A stretch of DNA of 64,000 nt from Methylophilaceae bacterium (lineage in GTDB: Bacteria; Pseudomonadota; Gammaproteobacteria; Burkholderiales; Methylophilaceae). The stretch covers positions 124,001-188,000 of the forward strand of contig CP073759.1 of the NCBI GenBank assembly GCA_018398995.1, written 5' to 3'. The notes under the pieces are model-generated. The model saw nothing but the letters and a program-made list of their open reading frames with translations. It was not told the origin of the DNA and ran no database searches. The position numbers were made by a program, and so were the translations under genes. This document shows positions 9,544-18,914 of this stretch, piece by piece; within the stretch, counting starts at the first letter, position 1, and each line of letters starts with the position of its first letter.

Positions 9544-10950
9544 TTACAAACTGCGCACGTCAACAAAATGACCTGCAACTGCCGCGGCAACCGCCATGGC
9601 TGGGCTCACCAAGTGCGTACGCCCGCCTTGACCTTGGCGACCTTCAAAGTTACGGTTAGAGGTTGATGCGCAGCGCTCACCTGGGCTAAGTCTATCAGCG
9701 TTCATGGCTAAACACATACTGCAACCTGGCTCGCGCCATTCAAAACCAGCTTCGATAAAAATCTTGTCCAAGCCTTCTTCTTCCGCCATGCGCTTTACCT
9801 GACCAGAACCTGGCACCACCATCGCAAGTTGAATTGAACCGGCTACTTTTTTACCTTTAGCAACGACTGCGGCAGCACGTAAATCTTCAATGCGGCTATT
9901 GGTGCAAGAGCCAATAAAAATTTTATCCAGTTTGATGTCTTCAATCGGCGTATTCGCTGTTAAGCCCATGTATTTCAATGCGTTTTCAATGCTGGTACGC
10001 TTAGTGGCGTCTTTTTCTTGCGCAGGGTCTGGCACGCGGCCACCCACTGGCAATACTTGCTCGGGCGAGGTACCCCAAGTGACTTGTGGTGCTATATCAG
10101 CGCCATTTAATTCCACCACACTATCAAACGTAGCATCCGCATCGGTGGCTAGTGTGTTCCAATACACCACTGCTTTTTCCCAATCGGCGGCTTTTGGCGC
10201 ATATTGGCGACCTTTTAAGTAATCAGCTGTTTTAGAGTCTGGTGCAATAATGCCAGCGCGCGCACCTGCTTCAATCGCCATATTGCAAATCGTCATACGT
10301 CCTTCCATCGAAAGATTGCGAATCACTTCGCCACCAAATTCAATCGCAAAACCATTACCGCCAGCTGTACCAATTTTGCCAATCACGGCCAATGCCACGT
10401 CTTTTGCCGTTACACCCACACCCAATGCGCCATCTACACGCACCAACATGCGTTTTGATTTTTTGGCGATTAGCGTTTGCGTGGCTAATACGTGCTCAAC
10501 TTCTGAAGTGCCAATGCCGTGCGCTAACGCGCCAAATGCACCGTGTGTAGAAGTGTGGCTATCACCACACACCACTGTCATGCCGGGCAAGGTCGTACCG
10601 TTTTCTGGTCCAATCACATGAATAATACCTTGGTTGGCATGCTTAAACGGAAAGTACACCAACGCACCTGTTTCTTTAATGTTGTTGTCCAAGGTTTCCA
10701 CTTGCAAACGTGAAATCGGGTCTTCAATGCCTTTGGCCCAATCTTTGGTTGGTGTGTTGTGGTCTGGGTTTGCCACAATGGTGTCGCTACGCCATGGTTT
10801 GCGGTTAGCCAAACGCAACCCTTCAAAGGCTTGTGGGCTGGTCACTTCATGCACCAAATGCCGATCAATATAAATTAAACAAGTGCCGTCTGCATCTTCA
10901 TGCACCACGTGCGAATCCCATAATTTATCGTAAAGCGTTTTTCCCGCCAT
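9544..10950 (-). CDS. leuC: 3-isopropylmalate dehydratase large subunit
   Basis: LeuC carries the [4Fe-4S] cluster and active site of isopropylmalate isomerase. The cluster ligands are visible in IGSCTNSR and in [11 protein letters not shown], and the substrate loop is [23 protein letters not shown]. At 468 residues it is full length. An AGGAGC box lies seven bases upstream of the ATG at 10950. It is the first gene of the minus-strand biosynthetic run and is divergent from the XRE-type regulator at 11084, sharing a 133-base promoter region with it. Confidence 0.97.
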   Translation of the reverse strand: MAGKTLYDKLWDSHVVHEDADGTCLIYIDRHLVHEVTSPQAFEGLRLANRKPWRSDTIVANPDHNTPTKDWAKGIEDPISRLQVETLDNNIKETGALVYFPFKHANQGIIHVIGPENGTTLPGMTVVCGDSHTSTHGAFGALAHGIGTSEVEHVLATQTLIAKKSKRMLVRVDGALGVGVTAKDVALAVIGKIGTAGGNGFAIEFGGEVIRNLSMEGRMTICNMAIEAGARAGIIAPDSKTADYLKGRQYAPKAADWEKAVVYWNTLATDADATFDSVVELNGADIAPQVTWGTSPEQVLPVGGRVPDPAQEKDATKRTSIENALKYMGLTANTPIEDIKLDKIFIGSCTNSRIEDLRAAAVVAKGKKVAGSIQLAMVVPGSGQVKRMAEEEGLDKIFIEAGFEWREPGCSMCLAMNADRLSPGERCASTSNRNFEGRQGQGGRTHLVSPAMAVAAAVAGHFVDVRSL

Positions 10951-11036
10951 AACAGCTCCTTAAAAATTACAAATCGATTTTTATTTTAATGTTGACGCTA
11001 TGATAAAGACTTTTCAATACCCTAACAAGAATATAG

Positions 11037-11052
11037 TTTATACTGGTATAAA
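11037..11052. promoter_or_regulatory. Perfect dyad in the leuC/regulator divergent promoter
   Basis: The arms TTTATAC and GTATAAA are separated by TG, forming a perfect 16-base dyad 32 bases upstream of the regulator's ATG (11084) and 86 bases upstream of leuC. Size and place suit an operator for the neighbouring HTH regulator, which may repress itself; that binding is inferred. The sequence also resembles a -10 element. Confidence 0.45.
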
Positions 11053-11083
11053 TATTAATAGCCTGTTGATAGGACGTTGATTA

Positions 11084-11941
11084 ATGCATGATAAACAGAT
11101 TGACAAAAGACGCGCTGAATTAGGTGAGTTTTTACAAGCAATACGTAAGCGCGGCACACCTGAAGCATTTGGGTTCCCTTCAGGTGTAAGGCGTCGTACC
11201 GTAGGATTAAGACGAGAAGAAGTTGCTCAACTGGCTAACATGAGTGCCACTTGGTATACATGGATAGAACAAGGGCGTTACATCAATATGTCTGCCGATG
11301 CCTTAATACGATTGGCACAAGCATTGAAATTAACACGTACGGAACGTGCATATTTATTTGATTTGGCTGGCAGGCGCGATCCGCAAGGACATATTCAAGA
11401 AGAAGATTTAGCCTCAAACACATTAACCACCTTACTAAAAGATATTAAAGTGCCTGCTTATATTTTAGGCCGCACTTGGAATATATTAGCTTGGAACCCA
11501 GAAGCACTGACTTTATTTGGAGATTGGTTATCACCTGACATTGATAATGTTGCACCCAATTTATTGAGGCTAGTATTCACGCATCCAAATGCTAAAGATG
11601 TTGTTGTTAACTGGGAAACCAGAAGTAAACGCTTGGTGGCAGAATTTAGAGCGGATTGTAGAAGCCGTTTAGAAGAGCCGGAATTACAAAGCTTAGTCAC
11701 CGAGTTATCAAAAGCCAGCGCCGATTTTGATCAATTCTGGAAGCAGCACGATGTATTGGAGCGTCAAGGTGGATTACGAGAGTTTAATCATCCCAACTTA
11801 GGCTTTTTAGCCTACCAACAAGTCACCATGCGCCCTGTTGATCAAGAGCAATTAAAATTGGTCATGTTGTCACCAGCCAGCCAGCGCAAGCAGTCAAAAC
11901 ATGACTATTTAGACACTAAGCAGAATCATGTATCAATTTAA
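11084..11941 (+). CDS. XRE-family HTH regulator with MmyB-like ligand-binding domain
   Basis: The N-terminal 95 residues form a Cro/C1-type helix-turn-helix with the family signature RRRTVGLRREEVAQLANMS followed by TWYTWIEQGR. Residues about 110-270 fit the MmyB-like ligand-binding domain (PAYILGRTWNILAWNPEALTLFGDW; FDQFWKQHDV; HPNLGFLAYQQVTM). Relatives in Actinobacteria and Proteobacteria often control an adjacent oxidoreductase gene; none lies next door here. It is divergent from leuC, with a perfect dyad between them. Its last 26 bases overlap the end of convergent cimA. The target genes and ligand cannot be read from sequence. Confidence 0.9.
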   Translation: MHDKQIDKRRAELGEFLQAIRKRGTPEAFGFPSGVRRRTVGLRREEVAQLANMSATWYTWIEQGRYINMSADALIRLAQALKLTRTERAYLFDLAGRRDPQGHIQEEDLASNTLTTLLKDIKVPAYILGRTWNILAWNPEALTLFGDWLSPDIDNVAPNLLRLVFTHPNAKDVVVNWETRSKRLVAEFRADCRSRLEEPELQSLVTELSKASADFDQFWKQHDVLERQGGLREFNHPNLGFLAYQQVTMRPVDQEQLKLVMLSPASQRKQSKHDYLDTKQNHVSI

Positions 11942-13487
11942 ATTCAATCGCATCTTGCAGTGCAATCCAAGATGCCTCCGTAATATCAGTTGACACACCA
12001 ATGGTGTTCCAGCTGCCGTTGGCGTCTGATGATTCAATCATGACCCGAACCTTTGCTGCTGTTGCTAAATTAGAATCTAACACACGCACTTTATAATCCG
12101 TTAACTTCATTTCTTTGATCGATGGATAAGTATCACGCAAAGCATTTCGCATGGCTTTATCTAACGCATCAACTGGGCCATCCCCCTCCGCTGAAGCATT
12201 AACAACATCACCATTCACCAAAAATGCAACTTCAGCCTTTGAACTAATCCCATTTTGCGAAGGCTCTTTAATACTGATGTGATAGCGTTGAAGTGTAAAG
12301 TAAGTTTGGCTTTTACCTAATAATTTGCGTATACGGACATCAAAAGAATCTTCTGCGTTCTCAAATTGATAGCCTTCATGCTCCAACTCTTTTAAATGAT
12401 CAAGCACACGCTTAGTATCTGCCGATTCTTTAGTGAGCGCAGGATCAATCGATTGTAGCTTGGCGAGTAACGCACTTCTGCCAGCTACTTCTGACACCAC
12501 AGTATGCCGTTCATTACCGACTTGCATAGGCGCAATATGCTCATAAGAGATAGGATTTTTATTAACAGCATCAATGTGCATGCCGCCTTTGTGTGAAAAA
12601 GCATCGCCACCAACATAGGGCGCTTTTTCATTAAATGGCACGCCTGCTGCTTCATTAATAAATTTAGAAACACTGGTTAAGTGCTGCATTTGTGATTCGG
12701 GAATACATTGCATACCTAGCTTAAGTTGCACATTCGGAATGATGGAACTTAAATTGGCGTTGCCGCAACGCTCACCTATGCCATTGATGGTGCCTTGCAC
12801 TTGCGAAGCGCCTGCTCGAACAGCAGCAATTGAATTGGCAACTGCCATTTCACAATCGTTGTGACAATGAATACCCACCTGGATATCAAACTGTTCAACC
12901 ACCAACTGGGTCAATTGAAACACTTCTTCTGGGAAAGTGCCTCCATTGGTATCACACAAACACAAGACATCCGCACCAGCATCTGCGGCTGCTTTTAACG
13001 TTTGCATAGCATAATCTGGATTTGCTTTATAACCATCAAAAAAATGCTCGGCGTCAAACACAACTTCTTTACCTTGTGTTTTTAAATAGCTAATCGTATC
13101 GCTTATCATCGCGAGATTTTCTTCTAGTGAAGTGCGTAGAATGTCGGTGACTTGATAATCCCAACTTTTACCAAAAATAGCGACCGCTTGTGTGTTTGCA
13201 CTCAACAAAGACTTTACATTTCGATCGTCAGCCGCATGAATGCCAATTTTGCGTGTGCTTCCAAATGCAATGATTTTGGCATGTTTGAGTTTTAAAGTAG
13301 CCACACGTGCAAAAAAATCTAAATCTTTAGGGTTAGATCCAGGATTACCTGCTTCGATATAACCCACACCTAAATCATCAAGCCTTTTAACAACTTTTAA
13401 TTTATCTTCAACGGTAAATGAAACACCCTGCGCTTGCGCACCATCGCGCAGGGTTGAATCGTAAGCAATGACTCTGTTTGTTTGCAT
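11916..13487 (-). CDS. cimA: (R)-citramalate synthase
   Basis: CimA condenses pyruvate and acetyl-CoA to citramalate, giving a threonine-independent route to 2-oxobutyrate and isoleucine. The DRE-TIM barrel opens with YDSTLRDGAQAQGVSFT, the metal HxH is in GIHCHNDCEMAVANS, and the long C-terminal LeuA-type allosteric domain is present. The segment YIEAGNPGSNPKDLDFF and the 523-residue length match the CimA/LeuA2 subfamily rather than 2-isopropylmalate synthase. Downstream steps would use LeuCD and LeuB, encoded in this window. It follows argG after 20 bases. The 3' end overlaps the convergent regulator by 26 bases. Confidence 0.93.
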   Translation of the reverse strand: MQTNRVIAYDSTLRDGAQAQGVSFTVEDKLKVVKRLDDLGVGYIEAGNPGSNPKDLDFFARVATLKLKHAKIIAFGSTRKIGIHAADDRNVKSLLSANTQAVAIFGKSWDYQVTDILRTSLEENLAMISDTISYLKTQGKEVVFDAEHFFDGYKANPDYAMQTLKAAADAGADVLCLCDTNGGTFPEEVFQLTQLVVEQFDIQVGIHCHNDCEMAVANSIAAVRAGASQVQGTINGIGERCGNANLSSIIPNVQLKLGMQCIPESQMQHLTSVSKFINEAAGVPFNEKAPYVGGDAFSHKGGMHIDAVNKNPISYEHIAPMQVGNERHTVVSEVAGRSALLAKLQSIDPALTKESADTKRVLDHLKELEHEGYQFENAEDSFDVRIRKLLGKSQTYFTLQRYHISIKEPSQNGISSKAEVAFLVNGDVVNASAEGDGPVDALDKAMRNALRDTYPSIKEMKLTDYKVRVLDSNLATAAKVRVMIESSDANGSWNTIGVSTDITEASWIALQDAIEFKLIHDSA

Positions 13488-13507
13488 TATTGATTTGTTA
13501 ATGGGAC

Positions 13508-14746
13508 TTATTTATTAATGGGACGTAGCTTAGCTGCAATACGCATCCGCAATGCGTTCAGCTTAATAAAGCCTTCTGCATCTTGATGGTTATAAGCACC
13601 AGCATCATCTTCAAAAGTAGCAATATTTGGGTCAAATAATGAATCTGTTTTACTATCACGACCAACTACCGACACATTGCCTTTGTACAATTTAACTCGC
13701 ACCCAGCCATTCACGTGTGCTTGTGTATGATTAATCAATGTTTGTAGCGCAATACGCTCAGGACTCCACCAGTATCCGTTATAAATCAGGCTGGCATAGC
13801 GAGGCATTAAATCATCTTTTAAATGCGCCACTTCTCGGTCTAAAGTAATACTTTCGATACCGCGATGCGCTTTCAGCATAATGGTGCCGCCAGGCGTTTC
13901 ATAACAACCACGCGCCTTCATACCGACATACCGATTCTCAACCAAATCTAAACGGCCAATACCGTGTTTACCGCCAATGCGGTTTAATTCAGCCAAAATT
14001 TCATGCGCTTTCATGGGTTGACCATTTAACGCAACGATATCACCATGTTTATATTCTATATCTAAATATTCAGGCGCATTGGGGGCTTGCTCAGGACTAA
14101 CACTCCAGCGCCACATAGCCTCTTCCGCTTCCGCCGCGGGGTCTTCCAAATGACGACCTTCGTATGAAATATGCAACAAGTTTGCATCCATTGAATATGG
14201 GCTACCGCCTTGTTTATGCTTCATATCAACAGCAATCCCATGTTGCTCGGCGTATTGCATTAATTTTTCGCGACTGAGCAAATCCCATTCACGCCATGGC
14301 GCAATGATTTTAATTTCAGGATTTAATGCATAAGCACCTAATTCAAACCGCACTTGGTCGTTGCCTTTGCCCGTTGCACCATGTGAGACGGCATCTGCAT
14401 TGGTTTCTTTGGCAATTTCAATTAATCGTTTAGAAATTAATGGGCGCGCAATCGAAGTGCCTAATAAATATTCACCTTCGTAAATAGTGTTTGCTCTAAA
14501 CATTGGGAACACAAAATCACGCACAAACTCTTCGCGCAAATCATCAATATAAATATCTTTCACACCTGCAGCTGTTGCTTTAGCCCGCGCTGGCTCTAAC
14601 TCTTCGCCTTGACCCAAATCTGCGGTAAATGTCACCACTTCTGCTTGATAAGTATCTTGTAACCATTTCAAAATCACAGAGGTATCTAAACCGCCGGAAT
14701 AAGCCAACACTACTTTTTTAATATCACCTTTTTTAACATTACTCAT
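13508..14746 (-). CDS. argG: Argininosuccinate synthase
   Basis: ArgG joins citrulline and aspartate using ATP in arginine synthesis. The PP-loop is [18 protein letters not shown] near the N-terminus; [15 protein letters not shown] and [19 protein letters not shown] are family motifs. The frame runs back to 14821 inside argF, but the ATG at 14744-14746 is chosen: it gives the usual start ([12 protein letters not shown]), and its first base is the last base of the argF stop codon (TAATG), a translational-coupling arrangement. Length is 412 residues, typical. Confidence 0.96.
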   Translation of the reverse strand: MSNVKKGDIKKVVLAYSGGLDTSVILKWLQDTYQAEVVTFTADLGQGEELEPARAKATAAGVKDIYIDDLREEFVRDFVFPMFRANTIYEGEYLLGTSIARPLISKRLIEIAKETNADAVSHGATGKGNDQVRFELGAYALNPEIKIIAPWREWDLLSREKLMQYAEQHGIAVDMKHKQGGSPYSMDANLLHISYEGRHLEDPAAEAEEAMWRWSVSPEQAPNAPEYLDIEYKHGDIVALNGQPMKAHEILAELNRIGGKHGIGRLDLVENRYVGMKARGCYETPGGTIMLKAHRGIESITLDREVAHLKDDLMPRYASLIYNGYWWSPERIALQTLINHTQAHVNGWVRVKLYKGNVSVVGRDSKTDSLFDPNIATFEDDAGAYNHQDAEGFIKLNALRMRIAAKLRPINK

Positions 14747-15663
14747 TATTTTACTTTTCCTAACAATAAATATTCCATCAAGGCTTTTTGTACATGCAGC
14801 CGGTTCTCTGCCTCTTCCCACACCACTGAGTTAGGGCCATCAATCACATCAGCACTCACTTCTTCGCCACGATGCGCAGGTAAGCAGTGCATAAATAATG
14901 CATCTGGCTTAGCTACTTTCATCATCTCAGCATCCACTTGCCAGTCGGCAAAGTCTTTACGACGCTCTTCGTTTTCAGCTTCAAAACCCATACTCGTCCA
15001 CACATCAGTGGTCACTAAATCTGCGCCTTTTGCCGCATCCATTGGATCTTTAAACTCTTCAAAATGGTCTGTGCCATATAAATTAGCGCGCTCTGGTTCA
15101 ACCTCATATTCAGGCGGGGTAGAAACATGCATATTAAAATCAAGCACTTCCGCAGCTTGTAACCATGTGTTGCACATATTGTTAGAATCACCAATCCAAG
15201 CAACCGTTTTGCCTTTAATCGAACCTCTATGCTCAATATAGGTAAAAATATCGGCCAAAATCTGGCAAGGATGGTATTCGTTGGTCAGCCCATTAATCAC
15301 GGGCACACGCGAATTGGCAGCAAAACGCTCGATAATACTTTGTTCAAAGGTACGAATCATGACCAAATCACTCATGCGAGAAATGACTTGCGCAGCATCT
15401 TCCACTGGCTCTCCACGACCTAATTGTGAGTCGCGCGTATTGAGATAAATTGCCGCGCCGCCTAATTGATGCATGCCTGCTTCAAATGATAAACGTGTGC
15501 GTGTACTGGCTTTTTCAAAAATCATGACCAAAGTACGGTCTTCTAACGGCCAGTATTTTTGATAGCTTTTGAATTGTGATTTAATCCAAGCAGCACGCTC
15601 GAAAATATATTCAATTTCATCGCCTGCCAGGTCATTAAATTGCAAAAAGTGTTTAATACTCAT
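14746..15663 (-). CDS. argF: Ornithine carbamoyltransferase
   Basis: ArgF makes citrulline from ornithine and carbamoyl phosphate. The carbamoyl-phosphate motif is [12 protein letters not shown] (S-T-R-T-R), HPCQ lies in the central hinge, and the ornithine-side loop is [12 protein letters not shown]. At 305 residues it is the anabolic length. It lies 20 bases downstream of argD and shares a one-base stop/start overlap with argG, so argD-argF-argG-cimA looks like one transcription unit. Confidence 0.97.
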   Translation of the reverse strand: MSIKHFLQFNDLAGDEIEYIFERAAWIKSQFKSYQKYWPLEDRTLVMIFEKASTRTRLSFEAGMHQLGGAAIYLNTRDSQLGRGEPVEDAAQVISRMSDLVMIRTFEQSIIERFAANSRVPVINGLTNEYHPCQILADIFTYIEHRGSIKGKTVAWIGDSNNMCNTWLQAAEVLDFNMHVSTPPEYEVEPERANLYGTDHFEEFKDPMDAAKGADLVTTDVWTSMGFEAENEERRKDFADWQVDAEMMKVAKPDALFMHCLPAHRGEEVSADVIDGPNSVVWEEAENRLHVQKALMEYLLLGKVK

Positions 15664-15683
15664 AACGGTTAACTATTCTTCGC

Positions 15684-16868
15684 TTACGCTGTTTTTAAAA
15701 ATTGTTCGACCACATGCACTAGGCGATTAACCAGTATTTGCGCCTCTTCTTGGCTGATGATTAATGGTGGCAATAAGCGAATCACTTTATCTGCTGTTAC
15801 ATTAATCAACAACTTGTTTGCCAACGCTAGTTTCACCAACTCAGCACATGGCCTATCCAATTCAATACCAATCATTAAGCCAGCATGTCTAATATTCACA
15901 ATAGCAGGATTATCTTTAAATGCTGCGGCAAATTGCTCATGAATAAAGTCACCCATGGCCTGCGCGTTTTCACGTAATTGCTGACGCTCAATAATCTCCA
16001 ATGTGGCCAGCCCTGCTTTAGTTGCAAATGGATTGCCACCAAACGTAGATCCGTGCTTGCCTGGTGTAAACACTTCGGCTGCTTTTCCTTTTGCAACACA
16101 CGCACCAATTGGCACACCAGAACCCAAGCCTTTAGCCAGCGACATCACATCAGGTATCACGCCTGTATGCTGAAAGGCAAACCACGTACCAGTTCGCCCG
16201 ATACCGCTTTGTACCTCGTCTATCATTAACAGCCAGTCATTATCATCACAAATTTGACGTAAACTTTGGAAATAGGCTTGCATATCACTAGGAATATGAA
16301 TGCCGCCCTCGCCTTGGACAGGCTCAACTAAGATAGCCACAACATTATTTTTACGCGCAGCAACCTGCTTTACTGCATCCACATCATCAAATGGCACACG
16401 CACAAAACCACTGACTAATGGCTCAAATCCAGCTTGCGCCTTACGATTACCTGTTGCCGACAATGTTGCTAAGGTCCGTCCATGAAACGACTTTTCCATC
16501 ACGATAATTTCGGGATTTGCGATACCTTTGTTGTGTGCGTACAAACGGGCTAATTTAATCTGTGCTTCATTTGCTTCACAGCCTGAATTGCAAAAAAAGA
16601 CTTTATCCATCCCTGAAATAGCCGCAATTTTATCCGCTAACTGAGCTTGCTCGGCAATGTGATAAACGTTTGAAACATGAATCAATGTTGACGCCTGCGC
16701 ATTAATGGCTTTAACAAAATCTGGATGTGAGTGACCTAAACCGGTTACTGCAATACCAGAAAGTGCATCAAGATATTGCTCGCCTTGATCGTCCCATAAC
16801 CAAACGCCCTGTCCTTTTGTGAAAGTCACAGTTAATCTGCCATATGTATTCATTAAATGTTGCGACAT
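15684..16868 (-). CDS. argD: Acetylornithine aminotransferase
   Basis: ArgD is a class-III PLP aminotransferase that converts N-acetylglutamate semialdehyde to acetylornithine and may also act as succinyldiaminopimelate aminotransferase. The PLP lysine lies in MSLAKGLGSGVPIGA; FFCNSGCEANEAQIKLAR and MIDEVQSGIGRTGTWFAFQ are the class signatures. At 394 residues it is full length. It is the first gene of the argD-argF-argG-cimA run; a terminator 88 bases upstream (16956-16977) insulates it from the preceding small gene. Confidence 0.95.
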   Translation of the reverse strand: MSQHLMNTYGRLTVTFTKGQGVWLWDDQGEQYLDALSGIAVTGLGHSHPDFVKAINAQASTLIHVSNVYHIAEQAQLADKIAAISGMDKVFFCNSGCEANEAQIKLARLYAHNKGIANPEIIVMEKSFHGRTLATLSATGNRKAQAGFEPLVSGFVRVPFDDVDAVKQVAARKNNVVAILVEPVQGEGGIHIPSDMQAYFQSLRQICDDNDWLLMIDEVQSGIGRTGTWFAFQHTGVIPDVMSLAKGLGSGVPIGACVAKGKAAEVFTPGKHGSTFGGNPFATKAGLATLEIIERQQLRENAQAMGDFIHEQFAAAFKDNPAIVNIRHAGLMIGIELDRPCAELVKLALANKLLINVTADKVIRLLPPLIISQEEAQILVNRLVHVVEQFLKTA

Positions 16869-16955
16869 AAAATTCCAATAACGCTAAAGCAGCAAAGCTT
16901 GAGGCATTGCATACCAAAATATCAACACGTTTTCAATCGTGTCCTATAAAACAAA

Positions 16956-16977
16956 AACGGCGGCTAAGGCCGCCGTT
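16956..16977 (-). terminator. Rho-independent terminator after small membrane protein gene
   Basis: A perfect nine-base-pair stem (AACGGCGGC and GCCGCCGTT) with a four-base loop is followed on the minus strand by TTTGTTTTAT. It begins 16 bases past the stop at 16993 and separates that gene from argD. Confidence 0.85.
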
Positions 16978-16992
16978 ACAGCTTCACCTTAA

Positions 16993-17151
16993 CTACCCAT
17001 TCACCAATACTAATCGAATACCTTCACTGGCGACAACTAATATTAAAAATGTAGATATCGCCAATACGAACATCTTTTTACGAGCCAAAAGCGCGGCTGT
17101 TGTTGCAACATCGGATTGAGAAACTTTAATTGGTAATGTTTTTTTCATCAT
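16993..17151 (-). CDS. Small single-pass membrane protein, unknown
   Basis: A 52-residue protein, MMKKTLPIKVSQSDVATTA at the start followed by a basic patch (ARKK) and one hydrophobic helix (about 28-45), ending in IRLVLVNG. I do not recognise a family. The frame extends to 17214, but the longer form begins with an unlikely leader. Two adjacent ATGs (17151, 17148) are possible starts. A clear terminator directly after the stop supports this being a real transcribed gene. It is divergent from the EamA transporter. Confidence 0.55.
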   Translation of the reverse strand: MMKKTLPIKVSQSDVATTAALLARKKMFVLAISTFLILVVASEGIRLVLVNG

Positions 17152-17369
17152 GAATGCTAAAAAGATTAGTATTTCAGTAGCTGGAAGAGTAAAGCAAAAG
17201 TGCATTTTATGCAAGATTTCAAGCGATAATCTATGTGATTAACAAGCGAAATTTAAGATTCAAAACGCTTTCTACATCAGAAAGTAGTCGCTGTTAAAAT
17301 ACTGGATGTCTCAGTCACTTTTAACGTTAGTATTTCAATACATCTCACTGACATTATCAAATATTCAAC

Positions 17370-18242
17370 ATGACCAACAATAAACCATCACAATCGACAC
17401 CTTTTGGTAGCTTATGGATGCTCCTTGCCGCTCTCGGCTTTGCCATCATGGGGGCTTTAGTTAAAGCTGGGTCAGTTAAATTCTCAAGTGCAGAGCTGGT
17501 ATTTTATCGTTCGTTGTTTGGTTTTCTGATGATATTCACGTTTATCCGCATCAAGCATTTACCGGTCAAAACACCACACCTAAACAAACAACTAGCCCGT
17601 GCGTTGATTGGCTTTATCGCACTACTCATGTTTTTTTATGCCATCAGCCACTTACCGTTAGCAACCGCCATTACGCTTAATTACACATCGCCACTATTTC
17701 TTGCTGTATTCATGCCATTTATGCTGCATGAACAACCCAAAAAAACACTCTATCTAGCCATATTAATCAGTTTTATTGGTATCGCACTATTGTTCAAGCC
17801 CAGCTTGGCAAGAGAAGACTTGTTTGCTAGCATCGTTGGCCTATGCTCTGGTATTGGTGCTGGATTAGCTTATCTGCATGTCAAACAACTGGGCAACTTA
17901 TATGAGCCAGACTGGCGCACAGTTTTTTACTTCACGCTTACTTCAACAATAGGGGCAGGTATTTGGATGCTATTTGATCGCATTTCTAGCATTACATGGC
18001 AAGATTTACCTGTGTTATTGGGATTGGCTGTTTCAGCAACCGTAGCGCAACTTGCATTAACTCGCGCCTATCGCACAGGAAAAACACTATCAGTTGCAAA
18101 TCTGAGTTATACAACTGTGGTGTTTTCAAGCTTATTTGGCATACTATTTTGGGGTGAACATTTATCAATAACAGAATGTCTGGCAATTGGACTGATTATT
18201 GTTGGCGGCGTGCTCAGTACTTATAGCGCAAAATCGTTATAA
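17370..18242 (+). CDS. EamA/DMT-family transporter
   Basis: A 290-residue integral membrane protein with about ten hydrophobic segments and two EamA repeats, typical of the drug/metabolite transporter superfamily. The first repeat opens LWMLLAALGFAIMGALVKAG and contains ALNYTSPLF-like sequence (ITLNYTSPLFLAVFMPF); the second has GLGSGIGAGLAY-like and YTTVVFSSLFGILFWGEHL. Substrates of such carriers (amino acids, metabolites, S-adenosylmethionine in some) cannot be told from sequence. It stands alone between divergent and convergent neighbours. Confidence 0.88.
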   Translation: MTNNKPSQSTPFGSLWMLLAALGFAIMGALVKAGSVKFSSAELVFYRSLFGFLMIFTFIRIKHLPVKTPHLNKQLARALIGFIALLMFFYAISHLPLATAITLNYTSPLFLAVFMPFMLHEQPKKTLYLAILISFIGIALLFKPSLAREDLFASIVGLCSGIGAGLAYLHVKQLGNLYEPDWRTVFYFTLTSTIGAGIWMLFDRISSITWQDLPVLLGLAVSATVAQLALTRAYRTGKTLSVANLSYTTVVFSSLFGILFWGEHLSITECLAIGLIIVGGVLSTYSAKSL

Positions 18243-18275
18243 GTAATTAATTTGTAAGAATCAGCTATGGGAAGA

Positions 18276-18914
18276 TTAAGGGTCTATTAAGCCACTGCGC
18301 ATGGCTATTAAGGCAATTTCTGCCGAATTGCTTGCATTCAACTTCTGTTTAATATTGTATAAATGTGTGCCTACCGTACGTGGACTTAAAAATAAATTCT
18401 CTGCAATTTCATTGGTTGTCTTGCCTTTAGCCAACGACATAAACACTTCAAACTCACGTTCGCTCAGAACATCAACAGGGTTTTGTGCGCCGGATAATTG
18501 CTGAATGGCCATTTGTTGTGCCACAGTCGCCTCGATATATTTTTTGCCTGATGCCACTGAGCGAATCGCTTTAATTAACTCCTCGGCTGCGCTACGCTTA
18601 GTCACATAACCCATAGCACCTGCATTGAGAACACGCTTTGGATGCACAGAGTCTTCGTGCGCTGAAAGCACCAATATCTTTGCAGATGGCTCTTTAGCCA
18701 AAATGCGTTCAATGGCCTCCATGCCGCCCATGCCTGGCATGGTAATATCCATAACAATCACATTGGGTTTATGCTCCATGTAAAACTTAATGGCCTCTTC
18801 ACCATTTTCAGCTTCAGCAATGACTTTAATATCATCAGAAGTCTCTAACAACATTTTGAAGCCCATGCGAACTACCGCATGGTCGTCCACCAACATTACA
18901 CTTATCTGACTCAT
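18276..18914 (-). CDS. NarL/LuxR-type response regulator
   Basis: The receiver domain (1-120) has the acidic pocket D10-D11, the phosphoacceptor D56 in VIVMDITMPGMGG, and K at VTKRSAA. The C-terminal LuxR helix-turn-helix (about 145-210) has LSEREFEVFMSLAKGKTTNEIAENLFLSPRTVGTHL. It resembles the UvrY/GacA and NarL groups. Its ATG overlaps the stop of the histidine kinase gene by one base (TAATG), so the pair is translationally coupled. It is near dhaLK but on the other strand; any control of those genes is a guess. Confidence 0.93.
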   Translation of the reverse strand: MSQISVMLVDDHAVVRMGFKMLLETSDDIKVIAEAENGEEAIKFYMEHKPNVIVMDITMPGMGGMEAIERILAKEPSAKILVLSAHEDSVHPKRVLNAGAMGYVTKRSAAEELIKAIRSVASGKKYIEATVAQQMAIQQLSGAQNPVDVLSEREFEVFMSLAKGKTTNEIAENLFLSPRTVGTHLYNIKQKLNASNSAEIALIAMRSGLIDP

